64,000 bases of DNA, taken from Thiohalobacter thiocyanaticus (lineage in GTDB: Bacteria > Pseudomonadota > Gammaproteobacteria > Thiohalobacterales > Thiohalobacteraceae). The stretch spans positions 2,737,001 through 2,801,000 of the forward strand of contig NZ_QZMU01000001.1 in NCBI RefSeq assembly GCF_003932505.1. The letters run 5' to 3'. The position numbers were made by a program, and so were the translations under genes. Positions 1 to 10,300 of the stretch are shown here, in pieces; within the stretch, counting starts at the first letter, position 1; each line of letters begins with the position of its first letter. Below the pieces are notes generated by a model. The model worked only from the letters and a program-made list of their open reading frames with translations. It was not told where the DNA came from and ran no database searches.

Positions 1-2
1 GG

Positions 3-734
3 GAGGTCCCGTACCTGCCCAGGGTGCAGGAACAGCTGCAGGCGCTGAATCAGGAAAGCAGCGACCGCAGAATCACGCCGGTGTTTCGCCCCGGGCGGCG
101 GCCGGGAACGGTGGAGGTGGAGTTACGGGTCAAGGACGAATTGCCCTTGCATGGTAGTGTGGAACTCAATGGCCGCAACAGCGCCGACACGAGCCGTACC
201 CGCGCGTCGGCCAACCTGCGCTACGACAATCTGTGGCAGCGGATGCACAGCCTGTCGCTGCAGTACCAGACGTCGCCGCAGGAGCCGGATGAGGTTGCGG
301 TGCTGGCCGCAACCTATGTGCTGCCGGTGCGGGATGGCAGGGATCGGCTGGCCCTGTATGCGATCAATTCCGAATCCGATACGGAGTTGGGCGGCACGGG
401 TGATCTCTCCGTGATCGGTAACGGCACCATCCTCGGCATGCGCTGGGTCCGGCCCCTGGCGGCCAGCGATGATTATTCGCATTCGCTCACCCTGGGAGCG
501 GATTACAAGGATTTCGACGAGGCGATCGAGTTGGTGGGCGCCGACAGCCTGCAGACGCCGATAGACTATACCCGCTTGTCCGCCGATTACCGCGCCAGCC
601 TGTTCGGCGACCAGCACATGAGCAGCTTCTCGGTCGGCGTCAACTTCGGTGTGCGCGGGCTGGGCAATTCCGAGGCGGAATTCGAGGACAAGCGGTTCCA
701 GGCGCGGCCGAATTTCGCCTATCATCCCGGCTGA
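3..734 (+). CDS. TpsB (ShlB/FhaC/HecB) outer-membrane transporter, N-terminal part, 5' truncated
   Basis: This is the front part of a two-partner-secretion transporter, an outer-membrane barrel that exports a TpsA exoprotein. The frame is already open at base 3, so the true start and the first POTRA domain lie before the window. Visible are the end of a POTRA region (VEVELRVKDELPLHGSVEL) and then the first barrel strands (NLRYDNLWQRMHSLSLQYQ, typical of FhaC/ShlB). The frame stops at 732-734 just after NFAYHPG. The homologous sequence continues in the frame one base earlier (SRLSHERQLESGVRLRGLL), so one base appears to be missing near 720-733. The cognate exoprotein is probably the giant TpsA at 4369-14926. 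The alternative, a true pseudogene, cannot be excluded from sequence alone. Confidence 0.85.
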   Translation, partial: EVPYLPRVQEQLQALNQESSDRRITPVFRPGRRPGTVEVELRVKDELPLHGSVELNGRNSADTSRTRASANLRYDNLWQRMHSLSLQYQTSPQEPDEVAVLAATYVLPVRDGRDRLALYAINSESDTELGGTGDLSVIGNGTILGMRWVRPLAASDDYSHSLTLGADYKDFDEAIELVGADSLQTPIDYTRLSADYRASLFGDQHMSSFSVGVNFGVRGLGNSEAEFEDKRFQARPNFAYHPG

Positions 735-1177
735 GTCACGAACGCCAGCTTGAGAGCGGTGTCCGACTGCGGGGGCTACTCGAGGGGCAGTTGGCCGGGC
801 AGCCGCTGATCAGCAACGAACAGTTCGCGGCCGGTGGTGCTGAATCCGTGCGCGGCTACTATGAGTCACAGCAGCTGGGTGATGACGGCGTGAGTGCCAC
901 ACTGGAACTGTACACGCCCTCGCTGGCCGGGCATCTGCACGAACGGATCGACAACCTGCGCCTGCTGGCCTTCGCCGATGCCGCCTATCTGCGTAATCAC
1001 GACACCCTGCCGGGAAGTCCCACCAGTTTTGAACTCTACGGCGCCGGAGTCGGGTTGCGACTATCGGCATTCCGCAGTCTGAGCCTGAACCTTGATCTTG
1101 CCTGGCCCCTGACGGATTCCGATGAGATCGAGCGTGGTGACAGCCGCACGCATTTCTCGCTCAACTACGGTTTCTGA
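719..1177 (+). CDS. TpsB transporter, C-terminal part (after frameshift)
   Basis: This is the remainder of the ShlB/FhaC-type barrel, read one base off the preceding part. It carries the family hallmark near the end of the barrel: QPLISNEQFAAGG followed by ESVRGYYESQQLGDDG, which matches the conserved surface/loop-6 region of TpsB proteins with its VRGY motif. The last residues are HFSLNYGF; ending on a C-terminal phenylalanine is usual for outer-membrane barrels handled by BAM. A translation start within this piece (for example TTG at 791) is unlikely to be used, and the piece only makes sense joined to 3-734. Confidence is high for family membership and moderate for whether the gene is functional. 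Confidence 0.8.
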   Translation, partial: LSSRLSHERQLESGVRLRGLLEGQLAGQPLISNEQFAAGGAESVRGYYESQQLGDDGVSATLELYTPSLAGHLHERIDNLRLLAFADAAYLRNHDTLPGSPTSFELYGAGVGLRLSAFRSLSLNLDLAWPLTDSDEIERGDSRTHFSLNYGF

Positions 1178-1675
1178 ACCTGCGCCATTCCGGAGTTGCC
1201 GGTCCCGGCTTCGATCCCCTGCCTGCGTCCTTTGTGACACCTCTGTTTCACGCCTCTGCAGCGCGTCATCGCTGCGTATTGTTTGTATGCGACGTATGTA
1301 ATCGTTCGTATGACAATGTTGATGCTTTTGTGACGGAATGCAGCGATTTCCTGTCTTCTGCGTGCTGCATGTCATAAAAGGATCACTCCCATTTCACTGC
1401 AGCGTCATTCCGCTCGTTTAGTGTCCTTCACGCGATGCAAGGGAGGGGTATCGGCAGCCGCTGCGAATGCTTGAGCGGAATCAAGAAAAGTTAAAGGGAA
1501 CTTCACCGGCCGGTAAGAAATGCTGTCTAGGCTGGCATTGCGATTGTTCGCTGCGGCCTCTGTGCCGGGGGTGGGATCGCGGACTGCCGGTAACGCGGGG
1601 AGATGGGAGCACTGCCGGCAATAAAGGATTAAAGGATATCTGGATAACCAACAAACTCAACGGGAGTCATCTGTC
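1178..1675. other. intergenic region upstream of the PEP-CTERM-like gene
   Basis: About 500 bases with no convincing gene. It is less GC-rich than its flanks around 1270-1400 and should hold the promoter for the genes that follow. The only specific signal I see is a PHO-box-like sequence at 1369-1386. Short open frames here lack codon bias and family similarity. Confidence 0.5.
1369..1386 (+). promoter_or_regulatory. candidate PHO box
   Basis: The 18 bases ATGTCATAAAAGGATCAC match the E. coli-type PHO box (CTGTCATAWAWCTGTCAY) at 14 of 18 positions, including an intact TGTCATA half and a TCAC end of the second half. The second gene downstream encodes a PstS-like protein, which makes phosphate control plausible. 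It is a single site found by eye, so treat it as a hypothesis. Confidence 0.3.
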
Positions 1676-2374
1676 ATGTTCAAACTCAAAGCTACAGTCG
1701 TTGCCGTGGCGCTTGCCGCCTCCGGTGCCGCGCAGGCTATCGTTATCGATGATACCGATATCGTCGTCAATATCGTGCGTAACGGCCTGTCCGGCGATTC
1801 CATGGTAGTAAATACCGACGTCAAGGCCGAGGATATCTTCAGTGGTTCCGTGTCCAGTTTTACATCGGATGCGGCCCTGAGCACGACGATCTTCGACTTT
1901 GTCGATGGTGCGTCGGATGTCCGCTACTGGGTAGTGGGGCGTTTCACCAGCGGTTTCGATAAGTTCATGCTGTCGAATGCCAGTTTCACTGACCAGAGTG
2001 CGGTCGGTCCGGCTGTCGACAGCAATATCCCTGCCTACATTACCGGTGCCAATACTGATTGGTTCAACGCTTCGCCCGACAATTACGTCACCGGTATTCC
2101 GGACGGCGATCGTTCGCATTTTGGTGAAACCAACGTGTACGGCAATGGCATTGTCAATGGCGTGAATCTTGGTGATTCCTACGACTTCCTGTACAGCCAG
2201 GTCGGATTTTTCGCCGGCACCAAGAACGGCGAACTGGGAAGTTGGAATCTCGCCACCAACGGTACCTTGAGCTATGACGCCGTCAGCGCCGTCCCGGTTC
2301 CGGCCGCGGTCTGGCTGTTCGGTTCCGGCCTGGTCGGCCTGGTCGGCATTGCGCGCCGCCGCAAGCAGGCCTGA
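1676..2374 (+). CDS. PEP-CTERM-like (VPxPA-type) secreted protein
   Basis: A 232-residue exported protein. It starts with a signal peptide (residues 1-21, MFKLKATVVAVALAASGAAQA). It ends with a sorting tail: the VPVPA motif, a hydrophobic stretch (AVWLFGSGLVGLVGIA) and a basic end RRRKQA. This tripartite tail is the PEP-CTERM/VPLPA-CTERM signal recognised by exosortase (EpsH/XrtA family), which cleaves the protein and releases or anchors it at the surface. The middle (residues 22-205) is rich in Asp, Ser and Asn and matches no family I recognise. A GGGAG ribosome-binding site lies 10-15 bases upstream. It sits 39 bases before the PstS-like gene and is probably co-transcribed. No exosortase gene is in the window. 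Confidence 0.8.
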   Translation: MFKLKATVVAVALAASGAAQAIVIDDTDIVVNIVRNGLSGDSMVVNTDVKAEDIFSGSVSSFTSDAALSTTIFDFVDGASDVRYWVVGRFTSGFDKFMLSNASFTDQSAVGPAVDSNIPAYITGANTDWFNASPDNYVTGIPDGDRSHFGETNVYGNGIVNGVNLGDSYDFLYSQVGFFAGTKNGELGSWNLATNGTLSYDAVSAVPVPAAVWLFGSGLVGLVGIARRRKQA

Positions 2375-2413
2375 ATTCATATCTGAATATCATTTTCTGA
2401 AGGAGTCTCAATC

Positions 2414-4207
2414 ATGCGTACCAAACTTAATCTGGTTGCCGCCAGCGTGGCCATGGCCGTCTCCGGCGGAGCCCAGGCCGGCGCTCTCGGTGCAGCCAAC
2501 GAAATCTTCATCGGCGGCGCCACCGCCCCGCAGAACTTCCTCCGCGAAGACCTGACCATTCGTGTCTGCGATCCGTCCGATCCCATCCAGGTGTTCGTCG
2601 ACGAAGTGGAAAGCCTGCCGTCCGAAACTCCCGGCGGCGGTATCCTGAACCAGGGCGACCATGTGGTCGTGCGCTGCACCGTCAAGGGCAGCTTCCCGGC
2701 TCCGATGGGCGGTGCCGATCTTGCGGTGTACAAGTACAATGGCGGTTCCTCCACCGGTGTTGCACCGGTTTCCGACCCGGACGGTGCCAGCCCCGGCAAC
2801 AAGATCTATCTGGATGCCTCGGTGGCCGGTTGCGACGCCGTGACCAATTCCCAGGGCGACAATGCCTGGCCGATCGGCCTGACCGGCAACAGCTACGAGC
2901 TGTACGAGTGCACCGATCCCAGCCTGATCAAGAACCAGGATCCGGATGCCGGTATCTCCGACATCGAGCCGGCGCCCTTCGTCGGTCCTCTGGCCCTGAG
3001 TGCCGGCACCGAGCCCCTGGGTGTGGCCCAGCGTCCGACCCAGGAATTCGAGGACAAGGGCAATCTCGATATCAAACCTGGCCCCGGTCTGCTCTTCGGC
3101 ACTGCCGTGACCCTGCCCATGTACGACGACCTGGTGGAAAGCCAGGCCAACGCCGGCATGCTGCCCGCCGACTGCGCCGTGACCCAGGGCTCGACCCGTG
3201 CCGAGCGTGACGCCGTGCGCTGCATGCCCAGCCTGCCGTCGGCCTTCATCAAGTCCGTGTTCCTCGGTCAGGTCAAATCCTGGGCTGACGCCGCGCCCTA
3301 CGGTCTGCCGCTGAACCCGACCAGTTTCAACGGCGGTGTCAACCAGGGCAACAATGTGCATCTGTGCAAGCGCACCAACGGCTCCGGCACCCATGCCCAG
3401 TTCTCCATCAACTTCCTGGGCACCAACTGCCGCGCCAACTCCAACCTGTCCATGGTTGAGCAGAACGACGGTGTCTCCTTCGCCGGTATCGGTCTGGTCG
3501 GCATGTATGCCAACAGCGGATCTTCCGACATGGACGACTGCCTGAATGCGCTGGGTACCGGCAACGGTTTCGACGGTGACTTTGCCGGTCTGCCGCAGAC
3601 CGATGCGGCCAACTTCGGCACCGGTGACTCCTCCGTGGTTCCCGGCAAGGATCTGGATCCCAGTGCTGGTGTGGTGCAGACCGCTTCCGGCAGTCACCCG
3701 CTGGGCATCACCTATAACAACGGTGGCGTGCCCTTCACCGCCTACGGTATGGGTTACAACTCGCTGGAGAAGAACACCAAGCTGAACCTGGCCTACCGTT
3801 TCGTGAAGGTGGACGGCGTGGCGCCGACGCTGGAGAACGCCATTTCCGGCGAATACAAGGATGTCTACTACCTGTCCTACCAGAACCGCGTCGTCAATGG
3901 CGAGCCTGATCTGCGCACCGGCGGCATCCGTACCACGCCAGCCGATGCTACCGAAAAGGCCGTGGCCAAGGAGTACTTCAAGGTCTGGAACGCAGTGGCC
4001 GCATCCGCCGTCAAGGCCGTCAACGAAACCCTGGTGGTCGACCCCAATGGCACCCTGGGTGATGCCGATGACTGGCAAGGCGGTTACGTGACCCCGGTCG
4101 CCGGCGCCTCTGCGGCCTACGACGGCTCCAATCCGGAGACCCCCTGGTCCCGTCAGACCCTGTCGGGTGCGCCTGACAGCTGCCAGGACCTGGGCGCGGT
4201 CCGGTAA
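2414..4207 (+). CDS. secreted PstS/PBP-like substrate-binding protein
   Basis: A 597-residue exported protein with a signal peptide (about residues 1-22, ending GGAQA) and a strong AAGGAG ribosome-binding site at 2400-2405. After the signal it reads ANEIFIGGATAPQNF, like the beginning of type II periplasmic binding folds of the PstS superfamily. Near the middle, HLCKRTNGSGTHAQF resembles the anion-binding loop (RxxxSGT) of phosphate-binding proteins. It is much longer than PstS (about 320 residues) and contains several cysteine pairs, so it is probably an extracellular or outer-surface relative rather than a classical ABC-transporter partner; no pstCAB is adjacent. Its place between a PEP-CTERM-like gene and the TpsA gene suggests a shared surface function. 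The ligand is unknown; phosphate is inference. Confidence 0.6.
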   Translation: MRTKLNLVAASVAMAVSGGAQAGALGAANEIFIGGATAPQNFLREDLTIRVCDPSDPIQVFVDEVESLPSETPGGGILNQGDHVVVRCTVKGSFPAPMGGADLAVYKYNGGSSTGVAPVSDPDGASPGNKIYLDASVAGCDAVTNSQGDNAWPIGLTGNSYELYECTDPSLIKNQDPDAGISDIEPAPFVGPLALSAGTEPLGVAQRPTQEFEDKGNLDIKPGPGLLFGTAVTLPMYDDLVESQANAGMLPADCAVTQGSTRAERDAVRCMPSLPSAFIKSVFLGQVKSWADAAPYGLPLNPTSFNGGVNQGNNVHLCKRTNGSGTHAQFSINFLGTNCRANSNLSMVEQNDGVSFAGIGLVGMYANSGSSDMDDCLNALGTGNGFDGDFAGLPQTDAANFGTGDSSVVPGKDLDPSAGVVQTASGSHPLGITYNNGGVPFTAYGMGYNSLEKNTKLNLAYRFVKVDGVAPTLENAISGEYKDVYYLSYQNRVVNGEPDLRTGGIRTTPADATEKAVAKEYFKVWNAVAASAVKAVNETLVVDPNGTLGDADDWQGGYVTPVAGASAAYDGSNPETPWSRQTLSGAPDSCQDLGAVR

Positions 4208-4252
4208 GGATGAGGGTGTGACATACACCTGAAGCCACCCGCAAGGGAGTGT

Positions 4253-4292
4253 CGGGCGGGGCCGTGCAACGCGGCTTCGCCCGGCGCTTTTT
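4253..4292 (+). terminator. Rho-independent terminator after the PstS-like gene
   Basis: A GC-rich stem (CGGGCG GGGCCG paired with CGCGGCTTCGCCCG) runs from 4253 to 4283 and is followed by a T run at 4288-4292. It separates the PEP-CTERM/PstS-like pair from the TpsA gene, which therefore probably has its own promoter. Confidence 0.65.
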
Positions 4293-4368
4293 CATGTGCA
4301 CCGCGACGGGTGTGCATGAACAAGCGCCGGTCTTGTGAAGAGCGGGGATATCCTGGAACTGGTGCGCC

Positions 4369-7300
4369 ATGCGCGCCCTGCGTTGGCTGATGCAACTTAT
4401 GCGTACAACAAAAAACTACAGCATAGAATCCTCCAGCTACGCCTGCCGACGCGGGGCGCCGCTCGCGGCCGCTGTCCGTGCAGGTGTGACCGGGCTGCTG
4501 TTCGGCCTGACACCGGCCCCGGCCGTGCTCGCCGACGACCTGCCCGTGGTGCTGCGCGACCAGACCGGCGCGGTGGTGCGCTTCGACGGCGCCAATCTTC
4601 CCGGCCAGCCCTTCGCCAACGCCTACGGAGGCCGCAGCCTGCGGATCGACCAGAGCGCCGACCGCGCGACCCTGCACTGGGAAAGCTTCAATATCTCGAA
4701 AGACAATGAGGTCATCTTCGATCAGCCGCGTGCCTCCTCCATTGCGCTCAACCGGGTGCTGGGTACGGCTGATCTGCCCAGCGTGATCGACGGTCGACTC
4801 ACCGCCAATGGCCGGGTATTCCTGATCAATCAGAACGGTGTCCTGTTCGGCCCCAACGCCCGGGTCGACACCCGCAGCCTGGTCGCGTCCACGCTGGATA
4901 TCGATGATGAGCTGTACCAGGAGGCCGGCTTTGAGAACGCCATCAACGAGGACGGCAATCCGGCGGCCTTTGCTGCCGGCGGGCCCATGGGTGAGATACG
5001 GGTGGAGGCGGGTGCGCAGATCCGCTCCGGCAAGAACGGCCGGGTGATGCTGCTCGCGCCGAGGGTGAGCAATGCCGGCGAGATCGTGTCGCCGGAGGGC
5101 CAGATCATACTCGCTGCCTCGGAAGACGAGGTCTACATAGCCCCGGCCGGGGAGGGCGACCCCCTGCGTGGTCTGCTGGTGGGCGTAAAGACCGGTGGCG
5201 AGGTGACCAACCTGGGCAAACTGGTGGCCGAGCGGGGCGATGTATCGCTACTGGGGCTGGCGGTGAACCAGCGGGGTCTGGCCCGTGCCACGACCAGCGT
5301 TTCGCTCAATGGCAGTGTGCGCCTGGTGGCCCAGGACATGAACGGCACTGCTGCCGGTAATATCAGCGGCAACGAGGTGGACGGTTTTCGGCCGGTGGCG
5401 GCGCGTGCCGGCGAGGTGCGCCTGGGCACCGGCAGTGTCACTGAGGTGGTGGCGGATGCTGATCCCGCCACCGCGCCGGATACCCAGGCACAGGCCCTTT
5501 CGCGCATCACCATTCAGGGCGAACGTATCCTGTTCGAGCGCGGGTCGCGTACCACGGCCACCGGCGGCGAGGTGGTGGTCGAAGCCAACGCCCAGCCGAA
5601 ACAGCCGAGTTTCGACACCGCGGCCGATCCCGAGGGTTCCAGTGCCGGGATCCGGCTCGAGTCGGGGGCCGTGATCGACGTCTCCGGCGATGACACTACC
5701 GAGGTGTCGGTGGCACGCAACCTGGTCGAGATCGAGGCCCGCGGCAACGAACTGGCCGATGCGCCGCAGCAGCGTGACGGGGTGCTCGACGGCAAGACGC
5801 TGAAGATCGATGTCCGCAAGGGCGCCGGCTTTCTCAATGTGGATACCAGCGGTGCCATTCAGCGTGGCGTGAACGAACGCCTGTCCGCGGGCGGCAGGAT
5901 CGAACTGAAATCACGCGGCCGCATCGAAGTCGAATCGGGCGCCACCCTCGATATCAGCGGCGGCGCGGTGACCAGCACGGGCGCGAATCTCAGCACCAGC
6001 AAACTGGTGACGCGGGACGGCCGGGTCGTGGATATCGCTGAGGCGGATCCCAATCTGAGCTATGCCGGCGTGCTGGGCGAGCTCGAGATCGAGCATGCCA
6101 AGTGGGGTGTGACCGAGGCCTTCCGCATGAGCCGGGGAAGCTTCGAGCCGGGCTACGTCGAGGGCAAGGATGCCGGAACGCTCGCTCTGACCGCCCCGGG
6201 CCTGCACTTTGACGGCGATCTGGTTGCCCGCACCACGGTGGGACGCAATCAACGCCGCCAGCCCGTCGATCTCGGCGGGGATAGGTTCGCTGCGGTCATG
6301 CGTGACTTCGATCAGCTGCCGCGCGGCGGCGAACTGGTGATCAAGAAGCTCAACATCAATCTGCAGGATCTGGTGATCGGCAGCGACGAGGCGCTGCCCA
6401 CGCTGGACGGACATCCTGCCGGTGCCGGTGCCGCTTTCGTTCTTGATCCGGCGGTGCTGGCCGGCAGCGGTGTGAGCCGGATCGACATCGACAACGCCGG
6501 TCGCATCATCGTCAACCGGGATCTCGCGCTGCCTGCCTTCAGTGATCTGGAGCTGCTCGGCACACAGGTCTGGATGCAAGCCGATGTCAGCGCCCCCGGC
6601 GGCCGCGTGGCCCTGGAGGCGCTGCGCAGCGGCCGTTCGGCCGCCGGTCTCGGCGACCTGGGCAGCCTCGGCGCGCTGTTGCCGACGGCGGAACATGCCA
6701 GGGTGAACGTAGGCGGCAAGCTCGATGTCAGCGGTCGCTGGGTCAATGACAGCGCTGCGGTCAATCCGCAGCTGCCCACGGCGCCGATCGTGACCGGCGG
6801 CGGCGACATCCTGCTTCGTTCGGCACGCGATATCGAGGTCGGTTCCGGCGCTGTGCTGAATGTGGATGGCGGAGCCCATCTGGGGGCCGACGGCGATTTC
6901 AGTGCCGGACGCGGCGGCAGCATCGCATTGCAGGGCTGGACCTCGGGCGAGCTGGGACTGCAGTCGCGGTTGGTACTGGCGGGCGAGTTGCGTGGTTTCG
7001 GCATGGGCGGCGGCGGCCGGCTGGCCGTCGAGGCCGGCCGGATCCGCATCGCCGGTGCCGGGTCTGATGTGAGCGGTGATTACAGGCTGCAGGGCAGCCG
7101 CCAGTTCGGATTGCAGCCGCCGGCCTCGGGGGCGCAACCGATGCTGACCGTTGGCTCCGACACCTTCCAGCGCGGCGGTTTCCAGGCCTTCGATCTCACC
7201 GCCCTGCGTGATGATCTCGAAGTGGCGGCCGGGACCGAGGTCGCCCTGATCGTGGCCACACCGCTTCTGGACCCGGTGGCCGCCCTGCAGCTGCAGACCG

Positions 7301-10300
7301 CGGCAGATGCCGCCGCGGCCATGAACCCGAACTCCAACGACAGCCCGTTCGAACGGCTGCCATCGGCAGATTCGGTTGCGGCCTTCACCCGCGTGCAACG
7401 ACTCCCGGCCTTCCAGCGCACGCCGGTGGACCTGCGCCTGGCCTCCGGCGATCTGGGGCAGTTGGTGCTCGGCAGCAACAGCCGCCTGCTTGCCGAGCCC
7501 GGTGCGGACATCCGCCTGACCTCCGGCTCCAACATCCTGATTGACGGCACCGTCAGTGCCCCGGCCGGCAGTATCGAGGTGCTGCTCGACGGCGCCGGCG
7601 ACAGCGCAAGTATCCAGGACCGGATCTGGCTCGGCCCCCATGCCGCCCTGCTGGCCGGGGGCGCCGTGCGCGTCGATCCGGTCAGCGCCACCGGCCGGCG
7701 CATCGGCGAGGTGCTGGATGCCGGTCGGGTCAGCCTGCGGGCGCGACAGGGTTCACTCCTGGCCGAGGCTGGCGCGCATATCGGTGTCGATGCCGCGGTC
7801 GGCACGCTCGATCTCGGGGCCGGAGGCATGCTGGGCCGCCGCCAGGTGGCCGGGGCGGCGGGCAGCATCGAACTCAGCGCGGCGGAAAACCTCATATATA
7901 CCGGTACCCTGAGCGCCCGCGACCGACTCAATGCCCCGGGGGGCAGCCTGTCGCTGCGGCTGGATCCGAACAGCCGCGGTGCTGCCGCGCCGGACCCGGA
8001 CGTGGTGGACTTCTTCCATCGCGGTGAGACAGTGGTGCGCTTCGAGGACTTCAGTGGCACTTTGCCCGGGGCCACGGACGCCCTCCCGGATGCCCTGATC
8101 GGTACCGCCCACGTCCCGGTCAGCCAGCTCGTTGCGGGCGGCTTCGACAGCTTCGATCTCAGTGTGCGGGCCTCGGCAGTGAACGAAAATGTGCCCGACC
8201 GGCCGGATTCCATCCCGGTGATCGAATTCACCCGCGATACCGCTCTTGGCCTGGACCGGCGCATCCGGCTGGATGCCCCCGTGATTCGCACCACCGGGGC
8301 TGCCAGGGTCGACCTGTCCGCGCCGCATGTCGTGCTCGGTTCCACCGCTGCCCGGGTGCGACTCGACGGGGCCACGCCGGCCGTGCGCTTCGATGCCAGC
8401 GGCGATGTGGAAAACAATGCCGACGATGCCGCCCGCGTGAGCTTGAGTCTCGACCCGAGCGCCGGCGCCGGCCGGCTGCGGGTGGACGGTGAACTGGTCG
8501 AATTCGCCGGCGAACTGGTGACCCGCGGTTTCGGCCGCCCGGGCACGCCGGCGGTGGACGTCAACGCCAGGGGTGATGTGCGTCTGCGCGGTGTGCGGGT
8601 GGTGAATAGTGATGACTTCACCGGTCTGCTGCGCAGCGCCGGCGACCTGCACCTGAACGCACAGCGGGTGCATGCGACCACGTTGAGCGAGTTCGCGCTC
8701 GAGGTTATCGGTGCCGGGGGCGCCATCGAAATCCACAGCCCGTCCGCTGCGCTGACGGATATCCCGCTGTCCATCGGCAGCAGGCTGCGTCTTGCCGCGG
8801 ACCGGATCCGTCAGTCCGGTAACCTGTTCGCCCCGCTGGGCGAAATCGCGCTGGAGGCGGATTCGCAGCTGCTGATCGACGCTGCCAGCCTGACCTCGAC
8901 CTCGGCACAGGACGTGCAGGCGCCCTTCTTCCGTACCCAGCCCGACGGTTCGCTGGTCTTCCCCAACCGGTTGAACGACGACGGCGACATCGTGTTCACG
9001 GAATCGGTTTCGGCCGCGTTCGAACGTGCCCTGCCGCAGCAGCGCATGCGCCTCAGCGGTCCCGATATTCAGATCAACCCGGACGCGGTGTTCGACCTGC
9101 GCGGCGGTACCGAGGCGCGCGCCACCGAGTTCGTGCCCGGCCCCGGCGGCAGCCGCGACATCCTGCTGGCCGGCATCGGCGCCGACGACAGCACCACCCC
9201 CAACCCCGCCTTCGCCATCGTGCCGCATGCCGGCGAGTTCGCCCCCTACGATCCGCTGGAGACGCCGCTCGCCGGGGCCATTCAGGGCTTCACCAGCGGC
9301 GATACCCTGCTGCTCGATGAAGGCATCGCCGGTCTGCCGGCGGGTGAGTATGCCATCCTACCGCCGCGGTACGCCCTGTTTGGCGGCTACCTGGTCACGC
9401 CGGTGGCCGGAACCCTCGACATCACGGCCGGCGCGGGTCGGTTGCGCGCCGATGGCGCACCAGTGCTGAGCGGCCGTTACGGCGTGGCCGGCAGCGATGC
9501 CGCTGCCAGCCGCAGCCAGGGCTTTGCCATCGAGACTGGCGCGCAGGTGCGCCAGCGCGCCGAATACCGCGAGACCGCACTGGCGGAGTTCTACGGCGAG
9601 GGTAATGCCCGGCGGCCGCAGGATGCCGGTACCCTGAGCCTGGAAGCCGGTACGGCGCTGCGGCTGGAAGGCCGGTTGGCGCAGGGCGGCACGCACGAGG
9701 GTCTGGGGTCGCAGGTCGATATCCTGGCGGACGCGATCCGCATTCGGGAACAGGCCAGCGGGCAGGACGGTATCGAACTGCTGGCCGCGCAGCTCGAAGG
9801 TCTGGGGGCGGACAGCCTGCTGATCGGCGGCAGCCGCCGCGTCTCCCCGGACGGCCTGGTGATCAGCGCGCGCGCCGATGCGGTCGAGGTCGCTGCCGGC
9901 GTGGAGCTTGAAGTGCCCGAACTGATCCTGGTGGGTGATGAGGTGCGCGTGGGCGAAGCCGGTGGCGCCTCGACCCGCCTGAGTTCCAGCCGCGAGGCCA
10001 GCGGCGAGCGCGAAACCCTGATTGTCGCCGGCGACGGCGGCAGCAACGGCGATGCTGCGGTGGTGGCGGTCTCGGATCGCAGGCTCGAACTGTCACGGCC
10101 GAGCCCGACCGGAACGGCGAACGGGCAGCTGGAGGTGACGGCCGGCAGTCGGCTGGAGGCGGCCGGCGCCGTGGTCGCCGATGTGGCGGGCGATGCCGTG
10201 ATCGCCGGACGGATCGAGGCGGCCGGTGGGGCCCGGGTCAGCCTGGGTGCGGCCGGCATCAGTCTGGGTGAGACCGACGGCCGGGGTCTGAGTGACGGCC

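Noticed and set aside
1467-1808. 113-codon frame upstream of and overlapping the PEP-CTERM-like gene
   Set aside because: Cys/Trp-rich without codon bias and overlapping a well-supported gene in another frame.
2408-4228. Long open frame antisense to the PstS-like gene; similar long antisense frames over tpsA (5911-7641, 7080-8774, 13969-16878) and others
   Set aside because: They arise from high GC and codon periodicity of the real genes; compositions are odd (runs of His/Gly/Gln or Arg/Ser/Pro), and no family motifs or ribosome-binding sites are present.
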